A stretch of 30,731 nucleotides of DNA from Streptococcus parasanguinis (GTDB lineage Bacteria > Bacillota > Bacilli > Lactobacillales > Streptococcaceae), in contig JAGZZN010000020.1 of the NCBI GenBank assembly GCA_018377375.1, positions 1 to 30,731 on the forward strand. Direction: 5' to 3'. The translations under genes and the position numbers were made by a program. A model generated the notes under the pieces. That model had not been told where the DNA came from. It was given only the letters and a program-made list of their open reading frames with translations, and did no database searches. Of this stretch, positions 16,228 to 22,965 are shown in pieces. The stretch's first letter is position 1. Every line of letters starts with the position of its first letter.

Positions 16228-16944
16228 TCATTTTTCTTGATTCATTTCTTGACGCAGCTGGGCCACTTGATTAGACAAGGACACCAACAATTCGGTTTGC
16301 AACTTTTGAATTTCCAGTAAATCTGTCTGGTCTTGCTGCACCATATGATCAATCTTCGTATGCAGTAAGCGAATTTCTCTTTCCGACTCCATATTGACGT
16401 TAAAGTCATTTCGCGCTTGCAGGCGATCATAATCTGCTGCCCTGTTTTGGCTCATCATGATCAAAGGAGCTTGAATCGCCGCAATCGTAGAAAGTGCTAG
16501 ATTGAGCAAGATGAAAGGATAAGGGTCAAAATTCCAGCCAAAGGGATGCAAGACATTGATCAACATCCAGATAGCCATCATCATGATGAAGCTAATAATA
16601 AAGGTCCAAGAACCACCGAAGCGCGCAACAGAATCCGCCACCCGCTGACCGAAGGTATAGCTGGCTGTCAAGCGGTCTTCAACGTTAAAGGGGCGCTCGC
16701 TTTCGGGCATGACACCTGTCACCTGCTGTTTAATGGCTTCGTTTTTATCATTGGCACGCTCAATAATCTGACCTAGATAATCCATACAATATTGGCTCAA
16801 ATTTTTATAGGTGATAAAATCATCCATTTGACTTTCCGGATAGGATGTCTTGAGCATCTGTTGAATGGAATGGTCCAGATCCGCAATCAAAGATCCTTGG
16901 CCTTCTTCGTATTATTTCCCATCAATGATGTCTATTTTCAGCAT
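16228..16944 (-). pseudogene. DUF1003 membrane protein with an in-frame stop at codon 11
   Basis: The DUF1003 core is intact: the segment SVARFGGSWTFIISFIMMMA, a second membrane segment in DPYPFILLNLALSTIAAIQAP, the family signature MMSQNRAADYDRLQARND and a C-terminal coiled region. Reading upstream in the same frame, an ATG at 16944 with AAAGGAA 6 nt before it begins MLKIDIIDGK, then codon 11 is TAA (16912-16914), then YEEGQGSLIADLD continues into the body. Without that codon the protein would be 238 aa. The longest open part begins at a TTG (16890, 220 aa), which has only a close AAGGA. So this is either a recent nonsense mutation, a reinitiated protein, or a sequencing error. Function of the family is unknown. 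Confidence 0.8.
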
Positions 16945-16983
16945 TGAAATTCCTTTCATAGTTTTTTGAAGCAGATAAAAGTG

Positions 16984-17005
16984 AAAAACGCCTAATGGCG
17001 TTTTT
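16984..17005 (-). terminator. asnS terminator
   Basis: AAAAACGCC / GGCGTTTTT, 9-bp perfect stem with a 4-nt loop, a T-run on both strands, 8 nt after the asnS stop. Confidence 0.9.
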
Positions 17006-17012
17006 ACGTCTA

Positions 17013-18356
17013 TTAAGGTTTAATACGGTGCAACATACGTGGGAATGGAATAGCTTCACGGATGTGTTTAGTACCAGCTGCGAAGGTTACCATACGCTCG
17101 ATACCGATACCAAATCCACCGTGTGGGACTGTACCGTATTTACGAAGATCAAGGTAGAATTCATACTCTGTAAGATCCATGCCAAGAGATTCCATCTTCG
17201 CAACAAGGGCGTCGTAGTCTTCCTCACGCATAGATCCACCGATGATTTCCCCGTAGCCTTCTGGTGCGAGCAAATCTGCACAAAGCACGCGGTCTGGATT
17301 ACCAGGAACTGGCTTCATGTAGAAGGCTTTGATATCTGATGGATAGTTGATCACGAAGGTTGGTACACCAAAGTGGTTTGAAATCCATGTTTCATGTGGT
17401 GAACCGAAGTCATCTCCATGTTCCAAATGCTCGTAATCAGCATCTTCATCGTTTTCATGCTCTTGCAAGAGATCAATCGCTTCATCGTAAGTGATGCGTT
17501 TGAATGGTTCAGCAATGTAGCGTTTCAAGAGCTCCGTATCACGCTCCAATGTTTCCAAGGCTTGAGGAGCACGGTCCAAGACACCTTGAAGAAGAGCCTT
17601 GACATAAGCTTCCTGCAAATCAAGTGACTCATCGTGTGTCAAGTAAGAGTACTCAGCGTCCATCATCCAGAACTCAGTCAAGTGACGACGAGTTTTTGAT
17701 TTTTCAGCACGGAATACTGGACCAAAGTCAAAGACGCGACCAAGAGCCATAGCACCAGCCTCAAGATAAAGCTGTCCTGATTGGCTCAAGTAGGCCGGTG
17801 TTCCAAAGTAGTCTGTTTCAAACAATTCAGTTGAATCTTCCGCCGCATTTCCTGAAAGAATTGGGCTATCAAACTTCATGAAGCCGTTCTTATCGAAGAA
17901 CTCATAAGTTGCATAGATAATAGCATTACGGATTTGCATGACAGCGACTTGTTTGCGTGAACGAAGCCACAAATGGCGGTTGTCCATCAAGAAGTCTGTA
18001 CCGTGTTCTTTTGGAGTGATTGGGTAATCTTGTGATTCACCGATCACTTCAATATCTGTGATATCGAGCTCATAACCAAATTTAGAACGCTCGTCTTCTT
18101 TAACAATCCCTGTCACATAGACAGATGTTTCTTGGCTCAAGCGTTTGATGGTGTCAAATTTTTCAAGACCCACTTCTTCTCCGAATTTTTCGATAAAGTT
18201 TGGTTTGAAAGCTACACCTTGGAAAAAGGCAGTTCCGTCACGCAATTGCAAGAAAGCAATTTTTCCTTTTCCTGATTTGTTGGCCACCCAAGCACCGATG
18301 GTCACTTCTTGACCAACGTAATCTTTTACTTCGATGATAGTAATCCGTTTTGTCAT
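17013..18356 (-). CDS. asnS: Asparaginyl-tRNA synthetase
   Basis: A 447-aa class IIb aminoacyl-tRNA synthetase that charges tRNA-Asn with asparagine. An N-terminal OB-fold anticodon-binding domain occupies about residues 1-110 (VTIGAWVANKSGKGKIAFLQ). The catalytic domain follows, with motif 2 around FRAEKSKTRRHLTEFWMMD and motif 3 GGFGIGIERM. Length is normal. Two ATGs are adjacent; the second (18356) gives the better 7-nt spacing to AGGAAG and the usual MTKR start. It follows aspC on the same strand with a terminator and its own extended -10 between them, so it can be expressed independently. Confidence 0.98.
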   Translation of the reverse strand: MTKRITIIEVKDYVGQEVTIGAWVANKSGKGKIAFLQLRDGTAFFQGVAFKPNFIEKFGEEVGLEKFDTIKRLSQETSVYVTGIVKEDERSKFGYELDITDIEVIGESQDYPITPKEHGTDFLMDNRHLWLRSRKQVAVMQIRNAIIYATYEFFDKNGFMKFDSPILSGNAAEDSTELFETDYFGTPAYLSQSGQLYLEAGAMALGRVFDFGPVFRAEKSKTRRHLTEFWMMDAEYSYLTHDESLDLQEAYVKALLQGVLDRAPQALETLERDTELLKRYIAEPFKRITYDEAIDLLQEHENDEDADYEHLEHGDDFGSPHETWISNHFGVPTFVINYPSDIKAFYMKPVPGNPDRVLCADLLAPEGYGEIIGGSMREEDYDALVAKMESLGMDLTEYEFYLDLRKYGTVPHGGFGIGIERMVTFAAGTKHIREAIPFPRMLHRIKP

Positions 18357-18406
18357 CATTCATCTTCCTTTTCTCGTTAAACTTGTCCGAAGACATTATC
18401 TTCTTA

Positions 18407-18415
18407 ATTGTATCA
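18407..18415 (-). promoter_or_regulatory. Predicted asnS extended -10
   Basis: On the minus strand TGATACAAT forms an extended -10 about 50 nt before the asnS start, just after the aspC terminator. No convincing -35 and no T-box leader structure were seen. Confidence 0.45.
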
Positions 18416-18472
18416 TAAAAAGGCTTTCAGTGCTAGATTCTACCTGTGAAAACCAGATTTTTTTTAAAGAAA

Positions 18473-18501
18473 AAGATCCTCAGCTCATTACTAAGGATCT
18501 T
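18473..18501 (-). terminator. aspC terminator
   Basis: AAGATCCT / AGGATCTT, 8-bp stem, minus strand followed by TTTCTTT, 7 nt after the aspC stop codon. Confidence 0.8.
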
Positions 18502-18507
18502 GTAATT

Positions 18508-19686
18508 TTATTTTTCCATAAAGGCCTTGAGTCGGCGAACAGCTTCTTTGAGGGTATCCAAATCTGTCGCATAAGACAAGCGTACATTTTCAGGAGCACC
18601 AAAGCCAGCTCCTGTTACCAAAGCAACCTCTGCTTCTTCCAAAATCGCTGTGGTAAATTCCGTCACATCCGTGTACCCCTTCATCTCCATGGCCTTCTTG
18701 ACATTTGGGAAGAGATAGAAGGCTCCTTGAGGTTTGATGGCTTCAAAACCAGGTACTTCATTCAACAAAGGATAAATAGTATTCAAGCGCTCTTCAAAAG
18801 CTTGACGCATGATCTCAATAGAAGATTGATCTCCTGTAAGGGCTTCGATTGCAGCATATTGGGAAACGGTTGTTAAGTTGGATGTTGTTTGGCTAATCAC
18901 CTTGGCCATGGCTCCAATAATCTCTGGATCACCCACTGCAAAACCAACCCGCCAACCGGTCATAGCATAGGTCTTAGAAACTCCGTTAATAACGATGGTT
19001 TGCTTGCGAATCGCTTCTGACAAGCTAGAAATGGGCGTAAAGGTATTGCCATTATAGACCAATCGCCCATAGATATCGTCTGCCAAAATCAAGATGTCAT
19101 GTTCGACAGCCCAATTTCCGATTGCCTCGAGTTCTTCTTTACTGTAGATCATTCCTGTTGGATTGGATGGCGAGTTCAGCAAGACAACCTTGGTCTTGTC
19201 TGTCCGTGCTGCATCCAGTTGCTCTACCGTTGCCTTGAAGTGATTTTCTTCTGTTGTTTGGAAAGTAACAGGTGTGCCTTCTACCATCTTGACCTGGTCT
19301 ACATAAGAAACCCAGCAAGGGGTTGGAATGATGACTTCATCACCTGGATTGATAACAGATGTAAAGAAAGCATAAAGAATAAACTTGGCTCCAGTACCAA
19401 CCACTACTTCATTTCGGTTCACTGCATAGCCATAAAATTCCTTCATATAGTCGCTAATGGCATCCTTCAATTCTGGAAGTCCAGATGCAACCGTATAAAA
19501 GCTAGCACGGCCATCCTCGATGGATGCGACTGCTGCTTCTTGAATATTTTTTGGAGTCGCAAAGTCAGGTTGACCAAGGGTCAAACTTAAGATATCACGA
19601 CCTTCTGCCGCCAAAGCTTTGGCACGCGCATTTGCAGCCAAGGTCACACTTTCTTCCATTTCCAATACACGATTTGATAATTTCAT
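18508..19686 (-). CDS. aspC: Aspartate aminotransferase, PLP-dependent class I
   Basis: A 392-aa fold-type I aminotransferase that interconverts aspartate and oxaloacetate with glutamate/2-oxoglutarate. Visible: PLP-contact region GTGAKFILYA, NSPSNPTG with Asn175, the Asp of LADDIYG that pairs with the pyridine nitrogen, Schiff-base Lys238 in GVSKTYAMTGWRVGF, and a C-terminal Arg (NVRLSYA) for the substrate carboxylate. AGGAGGAAAT directly precedes the ATG. It follows tseB by 16 nt and precedes asnS, an order also known in Bacillus (ypmB-aspB-asnS), placing asparagine/aspartate metabolism next to Asn-tRNA charging. Related aromatic aminotransferases cannot be fully excluded from motifs alone. 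Confidence 0.93.
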   Translation of the reverse strand: MKLSNRVLEMEESVTLAANARAKALAAEGRDILSLTLGQPDFATPKNIQEAAVASIEDGRASFYTVASGLPELKDAISDYMKEFYGYAVNRNEVVVGTGAKFILYAFFTSVINPGDEVIIPTPCWVSYVDQVKMVEGTPVTFQTTEENHFKATVEQLDAARTDKTKVVLLNSPSNPTGMIYSKEELEAIGNWAVEHDILILADDIYGRLVYNGNTFTPISSLSEAIRKQTIVINGVSKTYAMTGWRVGFAVGDPEIIGAMAKVISQTTSNLTTVSQYAAIEALTGDQSSIEIMRQAFEERLNTIYPLLNEVPGFEAIKPQGAFYLFPNVKKAMEMKGYTDVTEFTTAILEEAEVALVTGAGFGAPENVRLSYATDLDTLKEAVRRLKAFMEK

Positions 19687-19702
19687 ATTTCCTCCTCAAA
19701 TC

Positions 19703-20191
19703 TTAAAAAACACCGGTGACTTTCCCAGTCTTGAAATCCACCACATAATAGGAACTCCCGGCCTTGACTTCCCAGATCGGTTTGCCTTTAAAGCGTCCAA
19801 AAGTTACACGATCAATCGCGTCCTGACTCTTCTCTTTGACGACAGAAGCTGCCTCTTTGGAGCTAACTCCTTCTTTCAAAGGGTAGGTATAGACTGCATC
19901 ATCCGCCTGTGCCACCAAGACCGCTAGATCTTGCCCCTCTTGGTCCTTGCCAATAAAGGAAAGATAGGCATCTTTGCCATGAAAGAAACTCTCCGTCTCA
20001 ATAGTAGCAATCGAAGAGTGAGACAGAGCTATTTTTCTTGCTTGCGCCATTTGATCCTGCAAGCGATCAGAAGTTTTTTCAGCAAGAAATAGCCAAGAAA
20101 AAAGGACCGTCAACACTAAGATACAGATTCCTATTATATGTTGCCATATTATAAAAAGATAATTTTTCTGTTTCACTCCCTCATTATACAC
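19703..20191 (-). CDS. tseB: TseB/YpmB-like membrane-anchored protein (DUF5590)
   Basis: About 162 aa with one N-terminal membrane anchor (IIGICILVLTVLFSWLFL) and an extracytoplasmic remainder ending in a PepSY-like strand pattern (KPIWEVKAGSSYYVVDFKTG). In Bacillus, YpmB/TseB lies directly upstream of aspB-asnS and influences the elongation transpeptidase PBP2A; the identical gene order here supports the same assignment. The start is uncertain: no ATG fits. The frame opens at a GTG at 20200, but the GTG at 20191 has AGGTGG 5 nt upstream and is preferred; another GTG lies at residue 6 of that form. It is the first gene of the tseB-aspC unit. Confidence 0.8.
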   Translation of the reverse strand: MYNEGVKQKNYLFIIWQHIIGICILVLTVLFSWLFLAEKTSDRLQDQMAQARKIALSHSSIATIETESFFHGKDAYLSFIGKDQEGQDLAVLVAQADDAVYTYPLKEGVSSKEAASVVKEKSQDAIDRVTFGRFKGKPIWEVKAGSSYYVVDFKTGKVTGVF

Positions 20192-20273
20192 CAAAGCCAC
20201 CTAGAATTCTATAGATTTTCAAGAAAGAATTGTTACTAATATTTCATACCTGTTACAATGTTTTAGTATAAAA

Positions 20274-20288
20274 TTGTTTGATAAACAA
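20274..20288. promoter_or_regulatory. Palindrome upstream of marR (candidate operator)
   Basis: TTGTTT-gat-AAACAA, a perfect 6-bp inverted repeat. It sits just after a possible TTGTTA (20230) / TACAAT (20254-20259) promoter and 120 nt before the marR gene. MarR proteins bind short palindromes of this size and often repress themselves. The surrounding 20201-20407 gap is very AT-rich, so chance is possible. Confidence 0.3.
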
Positions 20289-20372
20289 AGTAAAATTAAC
20301 ATCTATGCTATCATTTGTTCATAGTTTAATAAATTTGTCACAATTTTGTAACTAATTTGAAAATAAAATTAA

Positions 20373-20401
20373 ACGACAGAAATACTATTTATTGATAAAA
20401 T
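20373..20401 (+). promoter_or_regulatory. marR promoter ending 6 nt before the ATG
   Basis: ACGACA (20373-20378), 17-nt spacer, TGATAAAAT extended -10 ending at 20401; the ATG is at 20408. Transcription would begin at or next to the start codon, and no ribosome site is present, so the mRNA may be leaderless. Confidence 0.5.
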
Positions 20402-20407
20402 ATAGAT

Positions 20408-20854
20408 ATGGAAAATTTAAAGAGATTATTCAAAGAAGCAAACGTAGATTTAAAAACCATGATCGTCTTCCACAAGGCAGAACGATTGATCCGTGCCTCT
20501 GAGGCTCATATCTTTAAAAAGCACCAGTTGACACCAACTCAATTCTCTGTACTTGAGACCTTGTACAGCAAAGGCGATCTCCGCATTCAAGATCTGATTG
20601 ATAGCATTCTTGCGACCTCTGGAAATATGACTGTGGTTATTCGCAATATGGTCCGCGATGGTTGGATTACACGCGAAACCGATCCAGAAGACCGCCGTGC
20701 TTATCTTGTATCTATTACAGATGCCGGTCGTAAAAAGATCGAAGAAGCTCTTCCAGATCATATCAAAAATATTCAACGCTTGATGCAAGTCTTTAATAGT
20801 GGTGAGCAAGCTGAGTTGACAGAACTCTTGAAGAAATTCAAACATATCGCCTAA
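20408..20854 (+). CDS. MarR-family transcriptional regulator
   Basis: A 148-aa winged-helix regulator. The MarR core is clear: LTPTQFSVLETLYSKGDLRIQDLIDSI (helix-turn-helix entry), recognition helix region ATSGNMTVVIRNMVRDGWI and the wing ETDPEDRRAYLVSITDAGRK with its conserved D-x-R-R. It would act as a dimeric repressor released by small ligands or oxidants; there is no Cys in the protein, so thiol-based redox sensing of the OhrR type is unlikely. No target gene is adjacent: tseB is divergent and yaaA convergent. There is no ribosome site before the ATG, and the -10 box is 6 nt away. Confidence 0.92.
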   Translation: MENLKRLFKEANVDLKTMIVFHKAERLIRASEAHIFKKHQLTPTQFSVLETLYSKGDLRIQDLIDSILATSGNMTVVIRNMVRDGWITRETDPEDRRAYLVSITDAGRKKIEEALPDHIKNIQRLMQVFNSGEQAELTELLKKFKHIA

Positions 20855-20877
20855 GCCTACTGCTCAAGACGATTCTG

Positions 20878-20902
20878 ACTCCAAAATCCTCTATTTTGGA
20901 GT
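20878..20902 (+). terminator. marR terminator
   Basis: Perfect 10-bp stem ACTCCAAAAT / ATTTTGGAGT with a CCTCT loop, then TTTCATC. Confidence 0.85.
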
Positions 20903-20936
20903 TTTCATCGTGCATTCTCTTTATCTAACAGATCAA

Positions 20937-20970
20937 AAAAATATTCCTGACGCTTCTCAGGAATATTTTT
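20937..20970 (-). terminator. yaaA terminator, bidirectional
   Basis: Fourteen-base perfect stem AAAAATATTCCTGA / TCAGGAATATTTTT with a 6-nt loop and T-tracts on both strands; it lies just after the yaaA stop. Confidence 0.9.
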
Positions 20971-20972
20971 AT

Positions 20973-21698
20973 TTATTCTTTCACAAAGACCCATTCTTTC
21001 TCTTGCGATAAATCCTCACGATAAGAGAAACCTGCTACTTCTAGTGATTTCAGATCTTCTAGATGGGTGATTTCTTCCTTCATCATGGCTGTCACCATAG
21101 CCCCACGTGCTTTCTTTGAAATCGTTGAGTGAATCTTCAGGGTCCCACCACGATTCTCCATGAATTTGATCCGAATCATTCGCTCACGAATGGCTTTTGA
21201 AAAGACCTGTTCAAACTCAGAAGACAAAAGGGATAAGATCTGCTCCTCACCTTCTACTGCCTGATCATAGTCCTCTTTCCAAAGTGCCTTTAGAGATTTT
21301 CCAGCTGGTTTTAGCTTCATCATAAAATCCAAGCGATGGGGAGCTATCCCTTCATAGGCAGGTAGTACACCGTATAAAGCAGTCGTGATCAACAAATGCT
21401 CCTGCAGATAAGCCTGCTCTTTTTCGGATAAGTCTTGACGCTCGATGCTCCGATACATAAGGCCATCAAACAGTTCCAAAGCAGGATAGGTTTTAGCACT
21501 CCCAGCTAACAGAGCATCAATTCTTTCCTTTTCTACTAGGGCTCTTTCCTCTGAGATCCCGTAAAAGGTCGCTAATTCTTCTAGGGAGAATGCCTTCAAA
21601 GCTTGGAGGATGGTTTTTGTCTTCTCTGACAAGGGTTGGGGCTCGACGATACGAGCCTGTTCGTTCAGTTCTTTAGCGGATGGAATTAATAGTTTCAT
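20973..21698 (-). CDS. yaaA: YaaA/UPF0246 peroxide-stress protein
   Basis: A 241-aa member of the YaaA (DUF328) family, which in E. coli lowers free iron and protects DNA during peroxide stress. Recognisable family blocks: the N-terminal MKLLIPSAKE, the central LYGVLPAYEGIAPHRLDF, and the Lys/Arg-rich HSTISKKARGAM that fits a DNA-binding helix-hairpin-helix surface. Length is typical. There is no ribosome site before the ATG; instead an extended -10 ends 6 nt upstream, suggesting a leaderless transcript. Because lactic streptococci make hydrogen peroxide themselves, a role in peroxide tolerance is plausible, by inference. Confidence 0.92.
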   Translation of the reverse strand: MKLLIPSAKELNEQARIVEPQPLSEKTKTILQALKAFSLEELATFYGISEERALVEKERIDALLAGSAKTYPALELFDGLMYRSIERQDLSEKEQAYLQEHLLITTALYGVLPAYEGIAPHRLDFMMKLKPAGKSLKALWKEDYDQAVEGEEQILSLLSSEFEQVFSKAIRERMIRIKFMENRGGTLKIHSTISKKARGAMVTAMMKEEITHLEDLKSLEVAGFSYREDLSQEKEWVFVKE

Positions 21699-21704
21699 AG
21701 GTCT

Positions 21705-21713
21705 ATTGTACCA
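21705..21713 (-). promoter_or_regulatory. yaaA extended -10, 6 nt before the ATG
   Basis: On the minus strand TGGTACAAT ends at 21705 and the ATG begins at 21698. This places the transcription start at the first base of the gene or very near it. No Shine-Dalgarno sequence is visible. Confidence 0.55.
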
Positions 21714-21729
21714 TATTTTTCAAATTTTC

Positions 21730-21758
21730 TTGACAGGAGTTTTTATAAATGTTATTAT
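21730..21758 (+). promoter_or_regulatory. Strong promoter of the DUF1836-hemolysin III operon
   Basis: Consensus TTGACA (21730-21735), 17-nt spacer, TATTAT (21753-21758). Transcription should begin near 21765, which is also the first ATG of the reading frame. Confidence 0.8.
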
Positions 21759-21775
21759 CTAGTTATGAAAACTAG
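21759..21775. promoter_or_regulatory. Operator-like palindrome over the DUF1836 transcription start
   Basis: CTAGTT-atgaa-AACTAG, a perfect 6-bp inverted repeat placed directly after the -10 box. A protein bound here would block transcription. The encoded DUF1836 protein looks DNA-binding, so autoregulation is the simplest guess. Confidence 0.45.
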
Positions 21776-22265
21776 ATTAAAGAAAGGTGAAGATTTCGTG
21801 TCCACTTTTTCCTATCCAACGTGGGAGCAACTACCTGAGCTAGATCTCTATCTCGATCAGGTCCTTCTTTATGTCAATAAAACCTGTGCACCTGTTCTCT
21901 CTTCTTCTGACAAGGGCTTGACGGCTGCCATGATCAACAATTACGTAAAACATGGCTATGTCGAAAAACCAGATAAGAAGAAATACCAGCGTGGACAGGT
22001 GGCTCGCTTGATCGCTATTACAACCTTAAAAACGGTCTTTTCTATTCAGGAGATCGCTTCTACCTTAAATTTCTTGCAGGACCAGGCAAGCTCAGATCTT
22101 CTCTATAATAGCTTTGTCGCTTATCTCAATGAGCATAAAGAGCCGATCGCTCCTATCATTCGCTCTGCCTGTCAGACAGTTCAACTTTATCTTGAAACCC
22201 TGACTTATATTCAACCAGAAAAAACGGAGGAAGAAACTGATGAATTACACCATGAAACTAAGTAA
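21765..22265 (+). CDS. DUF1836 protein, putative DNA-binding regulator
   Basis: A 166-aa cytoplasmic protein of the DUF1836 family. The middle (about residues 52-105) resembles a MerR-like winged helix: MINNYVKHGYVEKPDKKKYQ followed by RGQVARLIAITTLKTVFS. Function is not established. Two starts are possible: the ATG at 21765, which would be translated from a leaderless mRNA, or a GTG at 21798 (155 aa) with AAAGGTGA 7 nt upstream. The family-like residues begin at FSYPTWEQL, which both forms include. Its end overlaps the hemolysin III gene by 26 nt, so the two are co-expressed. Confidence 0.8.
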   Translation: MKTRLKKGEDFVSTFSYPTWEQLPELDLYLDQVLLYVNKTCAPVLSSSDKGLTAAMINNYVKHGYVEKPDKKKYQRGQVARLIAITTLKTVFSIQEIASTLNFLQDQASSDLLYNSFVAYLNEHKEPIAPIIRSACQTVQLYLETLTYIQPEKTEEETDELHHETK

Positions 22266-22887
22266 AAAATTATCCTTTGGAGAAGAGATCGCTAATAGCG
22301 TAACCCACGCTGTTGGCGCGCTCCTCATGTTGATCTTGCTTCCGATCTCAGCAGTCTATAGCTTTGAGCAACACGGTCTTCTCAGTGCTTTTGGGACTTC
22401 TATCTTTGTGATCAGTCTCTTTTTGATGTTTCTGTCTTCGACCGTCTACCATGCTATGTCTTACGATTCACCTCAAAAGTATGTGCTTCGTATTATCGAT
22501 CATTCCATGATCTACATTGCGATCGCAGGTAGTTACACACCGGTTGTCCTCACCTTGATGAACAACTGGATGGGCTACAGCATTATCTTGATCCAATGGG
22601 GGACCACCATCTTTGGTATTCTCTACAAAATCTTTGCCAAAAAAGTCAATGAAAAGTTCAGTCTCGCTCTTTACTTGATCATGGGCTGGTTGGTCATCTT
22701 TATTATTCCCCAAATCGTTAGCCAAACCAATCCGATCTTCTGGGGTCTCATGCTTATGGGCGGCCTGTGCTACACGGTTGGAGCTGGCTTTTATGCTAAG
22801 AAAAAACCATATTTCCACATGATTTGGCACCTCTTCATCCTAGCAGCTTCTGCTCTTCAGTATTTAGCCATCGTTTACTTTATGTAA
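22240..22887 (+). CDS. trhA: Hemolysin III / PAQR-family membrane protein (TrhA-like)
   Basis: A 215-aa protein with seven membrane helices. The metal-site residues of the PAQR/HlyIII superfamily are all present: S67 and H71 (SSTVYHA), D87 (DHSMIYIAIAGSYTP) and H193/H197 (HMIWHLF). Members have been linked to membrane-fluidity homeostasis in bacteria and ceramidase-like activity in eukaryotes; the hemolysin name is historical and says little about virulence. GGAGGAAG precedes the ATG, which lies inside the end of the DUF1836 gene. A strong terminator follows the stop. Confidence 0.92.
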   Translation: MNYTMKLSKKLSFGEEIANSVTHAVGALLMLILLPISAVYSFEQHGLLSAFGTSIFVISLFLMFLSSTVYHAMSYDSPQKYVLRIIDHSMIYIAIAGSYTPVVLTLMNNWMGYSIILIQWGTTIFGILYKIFAKKVNEKFSLALYLIMGWLVIFIIPQIVSQTNPIFWGLMLMGGLCYTVGAGFYAKKKPYFHMIWHLFILAASALQYLAIVYFM

Positions 22888-22894
22888 TACGCGC

Positions 22895-22912
22895 ACCACT
22901 CTTATGAGTGGT
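22895..22912 (+). terminator. Terminator of the DUF1836-hemolysin III operon
   Basis: ACCACTC / GAGTGGT, 7-bp stem with TTAT loop, then TTTTTTT. Confidence 0.9.
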
Positions 22913-22965
22913 TTTTTTGTGATTTTTTCTGTACAATAGTAAAAAACTGTATGGGGACAGTCGGA

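Noticed and set aside
18360..18507. T-box leader for asnS
   Set aside because: The gap is only about 150 nt and already contains the aspC terminator; no T-box sequence was seen.
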